Part shown: piece by piece, positions 23,279 through 35,200 of the stretch | Layout: the number at the start of each line of letters is the position of its first letter | Position numbering within the stretch: the stretch's first letter is position 1 | From: Eleginops maclovinus | Taxonomy: Eukaryota; Chordata; Actinopteri; Perciformes; Eleginopidae | NCBI RefSeq assembly: GCF_036324505.1 | Contig: NC_086360.1 | Coordinates: 17,025,293 to 17,089,292, forward strand | Direction: 5' to 3' | DNA length: 64,000 nucleotides | Translations under genes and position numbers: made by a program | Notes under the pieces: generated by a model | Databases searched by the model: none | The model's input: only the letters and a program-made list of their open reading frames with translations | What the model was told of the DNA's origin: nothing

Positions 23279-25208
23279 TTACGTAATCACTGTAACCTGC
23301 TTTCGCTCTAAATGAAACTAAGTCATTTTGTTTTGAAAATCTTTGCCGGAAATATCTATTGTCTGCTTGACTTTGACTTATGGATCTATAATAAGCTTTA
23401 ACTTCTTGAATCAGTGGTTGCCAGGAGAGGATTGGGAAGCATCTGTACAAACTATTAATAAATACATTTATATAAAGGCATAACATTATAATAATTAATA
23501 AATAGATTCACGGGAAGTAAAAATTGTAATAAGTAATAACAGTCCCCGTGTACATTTTCGTCTAGTGGTCGCAATGTGGAATTACACCATTGTCTGTTAT
23601 ACACGGTTTAAAAAAAAAATGTTTTAACCAGAAGTTTTATTATATTATCGTATATAGCATTTAACGTTTTTTAACGTATTTTTTTATTTTATAACATTAT
23701 CGTGCTTTTAATCTGAAAGGTATAGCAGGAAACAATTCCTTCGTTCCCTAACGTCTCTACGGTAACCAGGCAACGAAATGCATCTCAGGAGCTAACTAAA
23801 CTATAGAGATTGGGGTTTTTTAAGATCCGCTAAAAACCAAATGAAAAGTGTACGCTTTCGACACGAATGAGGCGGTTGTATAAGAGCTCGTTATGTGTTT
23901 TCTGTTTAGTACATTGCGAATGGGAAACGTTCTCTGAAGTTGTGTAAAAAGATAAATTAATCTTCAACAAGTAAGAGGTTAGTCAACATGTCAGGTGCTG
24001 AGGATAAGGAAGAGTTCACAGAGAGTTTAGAATTGAGAAGACAAGAAACAAATGCTGAGATCAAGAGGCAGTCTCAGGTCTACACTGCAACAAGAGACAC
24101 ATTGTTCCCCAAAACGATTAACCATAATGGAACTCATGCATTGGTAAGCATACCATCCAAAAGGTGAACTATATTTCTATTGTATATGTATCCCTCTGCA
24201 CTTTCAGTCTAGAATATAACAATTACCTCTGCTCCTCATTCAGTCCCTAGAATGGGTATTTGGGATGAATCCTGCTTTGCCTGCCTTCAGTCTGCAAGAC
24301 CACGGCCAGCTGGTGGTCTTCTATGCTGGAGCTCATGTTGGGGTCCTCTACAATCACACCTCCAACTCCCAGCACATTCTTCAGGTACAAAATAATCAAC
24401 AATTCAGAACTTAAAGGAGTATGTAATGAAAATGAGATGAGACAGCGTCCTTTAGATTAAGGCAGTGGTTTAAGTAATCTAGGTAAATATCAGCAATATA
24501 ATGCCACAATCTAGATTTACTCCAGTGCATTTAAGAGTCTACTGAATTGCATTGGAGTATTTTGTAGAGAAGATTATTGTCTTATTTGAACCTAAATAAA
24601 ATTATTGACAGCTTGTTTACTTTACAAATTAATATTATTGCAAATGCTCTCACTATTTACCAATATGAATCCATAATGAAATCATATTAATTAGTTTCTA
24701 CACTACATCAGTAAAATCCTGCTTTCACATTTATGTATGAACAACACAAATCTTATGATATAATGTAAAATACTTTTAATTTGAGTATTCACCTTATAAA
24801 TACTACATTATTCTACTTAAGTAGCATTTTTAATGTATGACTCTATTTGTAACAGATTTGGTAGTGGGGTTTTTATACTTCCTAAGGATCTGAATACAAT
24901 TCAAATGGCTACAGAAATCTTTTTATAAATGGCATGCAGGTTTCAGTGTTGATTCAAATAACCTCCTACTGTATATACTCAATTATTTCAGGGTCACTGC
25001 AATCCCATCTCAAGTATGTGTGTGAGTGAAGACAGACGCTGGATTGCAACAGCAGACCGAGGTCCAAAAAGCACAGCGATCATATGGGACTCCTACTCTG
25101 GGTAGTTTTTTATTCTAAATGTATTACGGCGTTTCATGTATTCACATTTGCTCTTGATGTAACCACATTATTGATAAATGTTTCAGCATCCCTGTACATA
25201 CATTGTTT
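23279..25208 (+). repeat. Duplicated block, right copy (cfap251 5' end)
   Basis: Right partner of 20503-22468. It continues without interruption into the rest of cfap251, so it is the copy to use for the gene model. Confidence 0.9.
23762..23774 (+). promoter_or_regulatory. RFX X-box upstream of cfap251 (right copy)
   Basis: The same GTAACCAGGCAAC as in the left copy, 214 bases before the cfap251 ATG at 23988. Its presence in both copies means it is not a sequencing error. Confidence 0.6.
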
Positions 25209-28200
25209 GAATGCCACCCTGAGAGTGGTGTCATTGCAATGGCCTTTTCAAGAGACACAAAGCATTTGGTAACCCTTGGGGCTGAGGAGGTTCAAGTGAG
25301 TATTACAGCAGTTTTAAAAAAAACAAAAATAAAATCAAGTTTCACAGTGCTGTTTAATATAGATTGAAAGATACTCAATCCATTACAAATATAAAGACAC
25401 ATACTAATATCTATTGTTATACAAAGTATCACCTTCAGGTTTTCATTCAAGATGTAAGGATAAGACAGGACTGTAGACCTTCTTGAATTAAGTTCCATAG
25501 TATGACACCACTAATACCACCATCTAGTCACAATCTATTAACCATTTAACTTGTTTATTTTTTACAGTGTGTGTATATTTGGGATTGGACAAATGAAAAG
25601 GACATTACAAACATGAAGCCTTTGTGGTTTACTGAACTCGATCCCAAACATGGTTTCCAAGTAGGTAACTTCTTTTTAACAGTTTATTGTCCCCTTATCT
25701 TAGAGCTATTACATTCAGATCACATGTTTAAATGTTGGATTGTTTTTTTAGGATTACATCATTTTTAATCCAAATGATAGCACTCAGTTGCTCAGCAGCA
25801 GTGGAAGCCAGGTGTTGTTTTACAGCAAGGTAAGTCTTGCTCTTGCTTGTTCTTTTTTTTATTTAAACAGTCAATATAGTTTATGTTTATTGCAATAATC
25901 ATCTGGTCTTTTTCAGACCCCTGGAGCTCTGCAATACGTTGCCCTGAAGCCTGAAAAGGTGATTTTATTAGAGGCTGCCACCAAATGATCAGAGATGTTT
26001 CTGTCTTTAATGGCAAATCATTTTTTGATCAATATATTGCAATATACAACATTGCAGTCTGATGATGCAGCTCTCCCTGGAGTTTATACTTCTGTTTTAA
26101 CTCAGTCTTCTTCTGACACTTCTCAGACAACCTACATGGGTGGCGGGTCACTGAGCCAGTCTGTGTTTCACTGGAGAAAGCCTCAAATAATAACAGCGAC
26201 TGCATCAGGCTGCCTTGTAGTGTGGGATTTGGTGGAAGACTTAGCTGGAAACCAAAGCCTCCCCACAGTCAAGCTGATTCCCATCCAGCGCCACCCGATC
26301 ACTGCTCTCACTGTAACTGATAGGTAGCCAGAAAGAAATATTCAGAATGATTTAGACTGTGTCATGTGGTTTTCATATTTGTCTTTAATGTCTCTTTGTT
26401 TGTATGTCTTGTGATATCACAGCTTTATCGTGACGGGTGACAGTCAAGGCCACATCAACTTTTACGATGAAAGATTCCTGCGTCTGACTTCGTACACTAA
26501 TTTCAACCTGGATGCTATTGTTTCCATTTCCTTTTCCAAAGAGTGTACAGAGGGATACCTGGAAGAATGCACTGTGGAGGCAAAACCTTTGATCATCAGG
26601 TAAAAGAAACACAATCTTTTATGTCTTCAGTCTAGATGTTATGTGTATCTTAATCCATTCTAGCCTCTTTTTTTCTGCAGGAACTTTGTTTTGTCCACAA
26701 TCAGTTCCACAGTGGTTCATGTAAATACACAGAATGGCACCCCTGACATCCTGCTACACGAGGAATGTGGTCCTGTTCATGCAGTGGCCTGCCACCCCCA
26801 ACAGCCAACCGTGGCCATGGGCAACCAAAAGGGTGTTTTAAAAGTGTGGGACTATAACACCAAAGTGATCATCTGCAGCAGGTTCTTTGAGACAGAGAAG
26901 CAGATTCAGTGTGTCACTTTTGACCCTAAAGGTTAGCCAACATGCTTACTGACTATCTTTGTAACAAACACTTGTTGCACATTACCAGCCAGTAGCTGCA
27001 TGAATTTCTCATTGTGTTGTGCTACCAACCTTGTTTGGCGGCAGTGGCTCAGTCAGACTCAGCCTGGGAACCGAATGGTCGCCGGTTCACGTCCCGATCA
27101 GGCCAAAGAGTATACGGAGTGTGAGATTGTAGCTGGAGAGGTGCCAGTTCACCTCCTGGACTGAGTGGTCCTTGAGCAAGGCACTGAACCCCTACGGCTC
27201 TGGGTGCAAGCTATTTGGCTGCCCCTTCAATCTGAACCCTTACCCATCCTGCATGTGTTTGTGTTTTGTGCATGATTATCCTGCTCAGGTATATCAAGCC
27301 TGTGTGTGTCATGTGTGTAAACACAACAGAGTGAAAAAAGTAATTTCCCCATTGGGGATTAATAGAGTATGTCTTCTTCTTCTTCTTCTTCTTCTTCTTC
27401 TTCTTCTTCTTCTTTCTCATCTCTGAACAGGGTTTTACCTGGCAGTTGGCTTTGGCAGTGGAGCCGTTCACATATTGAATTCCAGCACTTTACAAAGTGA
27501 TCCAGAGGAGTGTTTCCATTACAGTAAAGACAGCATCCATCACATCACTTTCTCCTCAGACTCCAAGTATCTTGCTACTGCGGTAAGCAAGTGCTTGTAC
27601 AAGTCCAAAAGCTGTGATTACGAAAAACAATAGGTTTAAGGCTTTCATACTGTATACTGCAATACTATATTTTCATCCTTTTTTCCCCTATGATTTCACA
27701 TTTCACATGTTTTACTTCAATGTTCTCTCTTAGGATGATGGAAAAGCAGTGACGGTGTTTCGCTTGCAGACAAGTGAAGATTCTGTGCCTCGTTGGGGAT
27801 ATTTGGGCAGATACTACTCCCACTACAAGCCCATTAAAGACCTTCTTTTTGGAGTTCACCTGGACAGTACTCAACCCAGACTGCTCTCTCTGGGAATGGA
27901 CCGCAGACTGGTTAGTCCTTTTTGTCAAAGTTATATCACTATGGACTAGTCAAGTGTTAGGTATTTAATACTACACACATCTTTGTGAATAATAGGTGGA
28001 GTATGACCTGGAAAAAAGTGACGTAAATAAACTTCTCATCCTAAGCTCGGAGCGCATTGAGCAAAGCGATGTGCCAACAGGCATGACTTGGTATCCACCC
28101 CTCACTGCAGAGCAGTTTCTACTTGTTTCCTCAGACCAATACAAGATTAAGCTTTTCAACAGCACCACCAAGATGTGCAGGTCCGTGAGATATAGAAATC

Positions 28201-30909
28201 GGAATTATTTGTATTTCTCCAACTGTCTCTACAAATTCTTTATATTGTGTTGTATGTTATATACATTGTATCATTTTTCACTAAAATAGAAAGACTCTTC
28301 TTGGCCCAACATATGGCTCACCAATTAAAAAAACAGTGGTCCTTCCCATGTCCAAAGACCATGCAACAAACTCATATTACATGGCATACATCACAGAGGA
28401 CAAGGTCAGTGCTGGAATCTGTTTCTAGTATTTCTAGTAAGTTAATGCTTATTTTATTTTGTTTGTGGTATGTTATCAAATAACCTGGTTTCTAAAATCA
28501 AAAAGAAGGTTTGTGAGTCAGATGTGTAATGTATTTCTCTTAAGTGTTTGTCTTTAATTAACAATTACAAGCCTCTTCAGAAACTTTGTTGATCTTGCTC
28601 GAGTTAATACAACCAATTGGATAATATTTGTAAAGGGTTTGTGATGTCACAACAAGACACACTTGTTTTTTTGTTTGATTACATGTTCACCTTGCAGTCG
28701 CCAGTAGCTCAAGTGGTACAGTTAAAAAAGCATTTGTGTAAGGCTTTTTCTCTTTTAACTTCTCATTAATTATTTACTCTGTTGCTTCTTGTCATAGTAT
28801 TTGGTTTAGAGTGAGAGGCCAATTAGATGTCAGAACATTTGTAGATGAAAGTGGGTTTTCTTAATGCAAGAAAATACTGTTATTCACAGTATAGATAATG
28901 CCACTAAAAGTTAGTGATTTTTTCAGGTGGGTCTCCAAATTTTGCCTCTGGACGGGAATCCCTTCAAGTCCAGTGCTGTGATCTGCCACCCGACAGGGGT
29001 GTCTACTTTTGCCTGCTCCTACGATGGCCAGTTTGTTTTCACTGCAGGAGGATCTGACTGCACTATCCTGTCCTGGGAGATAAGCTTAAAGTAAAGTAAA
29101 ATAGAACCAACCAGATAATAGGAGGAAATGCATTGGTGTAGTGTGGCCAAGTTTTCTGTTGTTAATCTCCTCTCTTATTGTGTCTGCAGTGCGTTAGAGG
29201 GGGCAGCTACCTTGGGAGGAAAGGACATGTTGCCCTTTTATGCTCTTTTAGAGGGAGGCAGAGACGGCAAGTTCTACAGGGTCAGTTGAGTGCCTTGTTA
29301 GTTAAAATTGTTTTAAGTGATCAACAGCCACAGATGTGTCTTTCATTAACTTAAAAGAAGCATGTACTATGTTTGCTAATCCGTAGTGTCATCAAAGTTA
29401 AAATGCATAATTTGCATGTTGATTTTTTCTTAGCTTGAAGATTTTTGTTTCTTGGCTAGTTTTGGGTTCAACATTTGTAAGTATCCTTATGGTTAACACT
29501 CATCTTTAATTATATTATGTATAGCTCTGTTACATGTGTTAGATTGTGAAAAAGACGGGTTCTGCTTGCACATGCATTTTTTGCAATCTTATAATATTTT
29601 CTTGCATTTTCCTGTTAACCATTTGTAAGAGTTTAACTCTTTATCAGTATGTCAGCATGATCTTCATTGTCACAGAAATGTACAACATGAGATAATTGGA
29701 AAAGGTGGGTGGGTGACTATTTTGGACAGTGGATTCTTTTGTGGCACAATCTAAAACACTCATGTAACATTTAACACAAGTTGTATTTTATATAGGGCAG
29801 CATTGCCCATATTCACACATTCTGTGTATTATATTTTTAGATTATATAATGCCACACTATCAAAATAGTAGCTTATACTTGCATTTGTGGAACCATTTTC
29901 CATAGATTCTCAGTTTTATTAGATTGTTCTGTCTTTAGGAGATGGAGGACCTTTTCTATTACTGCCAAATCCGTCATCAAGGCAATGACTCAATGAAGAA
30001 ATGGCAGTTGTCAACCAAAATCCCCCTGTCAGAGGTTCCCTCTCTAATGAGAGCTTTGGCCTACTTCCCAACTGAGCAAGAGGTACAATGTGTATAAATA
30101 AAGCAACAGTTTTCACTGGCACATGTGATTCTATCCGACAGTATAAATTCATTACAAGAAATATGATTTACAAATAACTCAAACATGTGGTGACAAATTA
30201 CTCTTTTATTTCTTACCAGATAGAAAATATGCATAACGAGGTCAAGTTCAGCAAGTATGCAGAAACAGGAAATTATGTGACTGACATTGACCTGGAGGAG
30301 GTTATTAAGCTGTACGTCAACCACCGGCCAGCATTGGGCATCTCTAACCGTGAGCTTGCTCAAGCTTTTCATATCCTTGGAAACCATGATAATACAGGAC
30401 AGCCTGTTCTGCAGAGACAGGAACTGCTTCAACTCCTACAAGCTCAAGGTATGCTGCAGACTTTTCAATCAGATTGCTGCCACATTGCTCTTGTTCCAGT
30501 TTTTACATGCCATTTTATTATCATATATTATCTTTGACAGGAGAACACATGACAGAGGAAGAGATGGCAGAGTGTTTCACTACACTTTTAGGCCTCAATA
30601 AAGACAAAGAAAAAGGAGAAGAAAAAGGACTAGAAGCAAGAGAAAGACAACATTCTGGGCATGACAATAATAAATCCACGAGTATGTAAATGCAAAACCT
30701 TACTAATCCTTACAAGCAAGCAATACCCAAAAAATCAAAAATAGCTGAAAAACATCATCACTTTTTGACGTGTGTGTCCAGGTGGAGATTCAGAATATCT
30801 TCTGGAGTGTGCGATCCCAGATGAGATATCCATGGAGACATTTACGGCTCACATCATGTGCATCCCGTCCTCAGCAGAGAAGAGTGGCGGGTCTTACCCT
30901 CCAGAGTGA
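23988..30909 (+). CDS. cfap251: Cilia- and flagella-associated protein 251 (WDR66), complete
   Basis: Twenty exons: 23988-24143, 24244-24384, 24992-25101, 25187-25295, 25568-25660, 25752-25829, 25917-25958, 26058-26323, 26423-26599, 26681-26931, 27431-27582, 27734-27910, 27996-28180, 28290-28404, 28927-29090, 29190-29280, 29939-30082, 30220-30448, 30541-30681, 30782-30909. The sum is 2,949 nt in frame (982 aa). Multiple WD40 blades (for example VYIWDW, LVVWDL, LKVWDY, LSWEIS) fill about residues 55-770, and an EF-hand-like C-terminal region (about 770-915, containing [13 protein letters not shown]) follows. The family protein belongs to the calmodulin- and radial-spoke-associated complex of motile cilia axonemes. 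Human CFAP251 is longer because of an acidic N-terminal extension that is absent here. The ATG is chosen because the right copy has an in-frame TAA just upstream. Confidence 0.93.
27040..27250 (+). mobile_element. tRNA-derived SINE fragment in cfap251 intron 10
   Basis: GGCGGCAGTGGCTCAGTC, CGCCGGTTCACGTCCCGATC (box-B-like) and TGGTCCTTGAGCAAGGCACTG place it in the same SINE group as 13225 and 54970. The 3' half has diverged. Confidence 0.7.
27372..27413 (+). repeat. (CTT)n microsatellite
   Basis: About 14 CTT units directly in front of the acceptor of cfap251 exon 11, forming its polypyrimidine tract. Length variation could touch splicing of that exon. Confidence 0.9.
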
Positions 30910-31055
30910 TGAAAGCAAGAAACGGTTCGCTCGTCTCAAATAAGTTGTGTTGATGACGAGCCTCAGAGTCTCTGCAACTCTTTTTAAATGTATTTCAATG
31001 ACATGCTCTTACAAGGATACTGTAATATGTATGTATTGTAATTTAAAATGTGATA

Positions 31056-31061
31056 AATAAA
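31056..31061 (+). terminator. cfap251 poly(A) signal
   Basis: AATAAA 147 bases after the cfap251 stop codon, in an A/T-rich context. This gives a short 3'UTR. Confidence 0.65.
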
Positions 31062-31308
31062 TATAAATGTGAAATTAGAGCGTCATATACAGCTTTGTGA
31101 AATATCAATTATAACATTTATTTTGTAAAATGTATGAATTGAGCTGTATCTTCCTTTTAGGATTATGTATTTGAGGTACATCTTGCTACTGATATTTCAG
31201 GTGTTGCTTCAGTAAAGGACAAACATACTTCTCCAAAGCAGTACGTTGGGATGTTTTAACAAATCATCAACTCTATGCAGCCACTGCAATAGTTACACCT
31301 ACAGCTTC

Positions 31309-31418
31309 TCACTCACTCACTCACTCACTCACTCACTCACTCACTCACTCACTCACTCACTCACTCACTCACTCACTCACTCACTCACTCACTCACTCAC
31401 TCACTCACACATCACTCA

Positions 31419-31485
<67 letters not shown>
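31309..31485 (+). repeat. Compound (CACT)n-(CA)n microsatellite
   Basis: About 25 CACT units (31309-31408) followed, after a short break, by a CA run to 31485. Intergenic between cfap251 and mlxip. Confidence 0.95.
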
Positions 31486-31488
<3 letters not shown>

Positions 31489-32220
31489 AAATATGTATTT
31501 TAAAAATGTACGAACTATTATGGTATACTTTGAGTCCTTACTACAGTTGAATGTTGACTTAAACTTGAATATACCTATTGAATGTAACGGCCGGCCTTAT
31601 TAGTCCACTTCGATATAAGTGTCGTTTTTAAATTACGCATAAATCGTTATGAATGCAATACAGTTCACTGACTGCCCCTCATAAAGCACTATAGATGTGG
31701 TCTTTATAGAAAGTGTTGCCGTGGAGTCACTGACTTGACATTGATCCATTGCTGTATTCATTCAGGACATTTGGTCATTTGAAGGCTAGATTATTCTGAC
31801 ACATGTCCAGTTGTCTTCATTCTGTGCAACCTGTCGCTTGAGGTTTATTTTGAGTTGTGCGGCGGGTGGGGCTGTGAGTCGGACCAATCAGAATCGTTTC
31901 AGCACAGGAACTTCCTGCTCCGACAGAGGAGCTGAAAGCTGTGTTTTTTTTGCCAGCTGGCCGCTGCGACTCGCACCTACGTCAAATATCTAAGACAACA
32001 ACAAGTTAACTTAGGCAATTCATAGTAAACAGCGAGCTTTAAAAGTGAAACAACGGAGTATTAGGACTTCACAGCATGACGCACAAAAACTTTAACGTGG
32101 AGTCAGGCTAAAACGCGTCTCCCAGCGCCGCCTGCCAAGCCTCATGAAAAAGAGAGTTTTATTGTCCTAGCTTGCTGGCTAACGTTAGCTATTTGTCCGG
32201 CGAGTAACCGACATAGAGGG
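31486..32220 (+). promoter_or_regulatory. mlxip upstream region and 5'UTR
   Basis: Between the microsatellite and the mlxip ATG. CpG density rises from about 31830, and GCTAACGTTAGCT at 32179-32191 lies just before the start codon. No TATA box stands out. The transcription start is not determined. Confidence 0.45.
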
Positions 32221-35200
32221 ATGTCTTTACGGTACAAATACCGGCGCCACCCGACGAGCATAAAGCAGGACCATGATGACGACTCGGATGCGGAGGAGCC
32301 TCCACCGGGTCTGCGGATCAGGACGGACGGGCTGGACAACCAGGTCATCCACAGCGGACACTTCATGGTGTCATCGCCGCACATCGAACACCCTCCGAAG
32401 AAGGGCTACGACTTCGACACTGTCAACAAACAGACCTGTCAAACGTATCATTTTGGGAAGGCGAGCATGTCCCACCTCTCCATAGATGCTTCACTGACCA
32501 AACTCTTTGAGTGCATGACTCTAGCGTACAGGTATGTTATTGCAATAATAACACATCTCATGCCCTCGTATTCACATCTAGTTATCTCTGCAATCCTGTG
32601 CACATCAGAAAAGTCAGGGAAGGGATGGGATACACTTGGCTGCAATTGCTATCACGAGTCTCCTCTTAATGTCACTTCCTGCTTGACCACTCAAGGTGGT
32701 GAAAGAAATATTCTGACTCTTTACTTATATATAATATATATTAGTACCAATACCACAAGCTAGGTATACCACTAGTAACACTTTTCCATCACAAGCAGTG
32801 CTGCACTCAATTCCGCGTTTATAAGTCGTCAGGTAAAATGCATTCAATTCATGTTTTCTTCGGGCCTTAAGCAGTTATTTAAATAAAACCATTTGCAAAA
32901 CCCTTTTTTATTATAGTACTTGGGTACCATCCTTGTTACTTTCCAGCACGTATTTCATGTGGTACTCCTTTGTTGGGACATTATGAGCAATGATGACAGG
33001 GCCTGATAAACTGAGATCACATTATCGTTGCTTTTAAAAAGACTTAGGGAGGTGGAACAATTTAAAAAAGCAACCAGGAACAAACTTTAATTGTTGGTGC
33101 TGTTCTTCCAAAGATGCCATGAGATCTTCGGCATGTCTTGCAGAATCAACCAGAGGATATGGAAGTGTCCAATCTCAGCCAAATCTGAAATAAGGGCTTC
33201 TCTCATGGCAGAAAGAATAATGCTTTGTTTAGATAGGTTTGAAACAATGGCAGCAGGCACTGTTCAAGACGTTTAACATTTAAGGTGATTGTTTGTAAAT
33301 GTGGTTAATGTGAGGTACCTCCGTGGTCTGTGTATCTTAACCATCTTACCATGATTCTGTGTTTACTGTAGTGTTACTCTACTGGGCGGCTGCTCAGGGG
33401 ATTCCCTCTGACTTTGCAAATGGCACTAACTTGGATTCAACTATTTATAGACTAAGAAAGCACTAGGCTACTACCAGTTAATGTTCTCGTGTTGTTTTAA
33501 ACTCGAGCGATGAGTCTGTACGTACATGAAGAGCCTTGCCTCACAACAAGAACATCAGGGGATCTACAAAATACAGCTTCTTCTTTGTTCAAATTGTACT
33601 CCCTGCTTATAGGAAAAGCTTTTCAAACAGTATTCATTAAAAAAGTAAGCTCATAAATGACAACAGGGAAAGGCTGGACAAGAAGAGGAAGGATGGAAAG
33701 ACGGGAACTGTGAGCTCACCCTTTTGGATTGTGGTAAACATTTCCCTATCTAAGCAGATTTGAAATGAGAAAAACATTTGCTATACTCATTCTCCATTGT
33801 CCCCTTTAATAAAACCTAAACTTAAGTGATGTTATTTGAAAATAGTTTTAAAATGTCGTCGCACATAACTGTTATGATCGATTAGTAATAATACACTCAG
33901 CATTATTTATGCAACAAAGTTTAAATCCAATATGTTGCACTCAGCTCTTTTTTTATAGTCTGTTTGATTTGAAAAATATCTTTATCAGACAGCTTTGGTT
34001 ATTTAATGCCACTCTGCTGTAATAAAGAGTTTCACATACTGCAACCATAACAGTGATGCATCCCCGGGATGAGGCCTTGTATTCATTTAATGGTACTCGT
34101 GTGAGTCTCTGCTTTGTTGATTCCGTGTTTCCATATCAAACTTGTAGCTATAAATCTTACTTGAGCGTGACCTTCGCAGAGGCTTCTTTGTTGTGCTTGC
34201 TTTATCTCTCGAGGTCTTTTCTTTGCACCTTGCTAGTGTCAGCACCTTTTTTATTTTAAGTTATGTGTACACCATAGTCTGTGGACACTGAGATCGTTAG
34301 GGTAGAATTTAGCGTTTTTCTGTTCCTGTAGAAAGAGAAAAAACTACAATGGGGTCATTTGTAAATGAGTGGCATTGTTCAAGAGCTTAGTGTATTGGTA
34401 TGAGAAGCATACTTCAGGTTAGTCCGTCATCAGACATGTAACTCCTGTTACTAAGCCGTGCTATCTTACCTTTTACTGAGTGATGGATGCTGGAGCAGTG
34501 TTACTGCGAGCTAGCCTCACTCTTTTTCTTATTAATGGGTAGAGGAATTGACGAGTCTCAGGTTTCAAAGTGATTTTTGAAAGCCTCTGAGAGAAACAAA
34601 ACATTTCCTCCTGCTGCTTCATGTTGTCATCCCTAATAAAGTAGAGCATATAAGATTACTGATAAAACTGTTCTCTCAGATATTCTCAGTTAAGGTGTTT
34701 TTGTGGGATAAATAACAGAGGGTATTTTGAATATGTCTCTTAATCTGTTGAAAATGTTTTGTATCCTCTACAAGCAAGAAGTACAATGCTACTGCTGAGC
34801 AACGTGATCTTTGAAAGTTTTCATTATTATTGAGTTATTAATAAACACGTGCAAGTTAGCCACCAGTTTTGTATCATATAAAGACTTGTGTCATGCCCTT
34901 GTCTTTTCAGTGGGAAGTTGGTATCTCCCAAATGGAAAAACTTCAAAGGTCTAAAACTGCTTTGGAGAGACAAGATCCGCCTCAACAACGCTATATGGAG
35001 AGCCTGGTACATGCAGTGTAAGAGTTCAACTTTCATTTGTCTTCCATAGAGTGTGCACACCTCATTGTTAGTTTGTAGTTTAAGATGATGTGTATTTGAC
35101 ATTTCTTTTATCAAGCTCGGGCATGCCAGAAGTAGTCAGTATCAACTCTTTACTTTTCCTCTTGGTTCATATGTGTTTGGTTTATAACAAACTAACATAA

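Noticed and set aside
31309..31485. CRISPR-like array
   Set aside because: A simple tandem repeat without spacers, in a eukaryotic genome.
31246..31503. Thr-His-Ser repeat ORF
   Set aside because: Translation of the CACT/CA microsatellite only.
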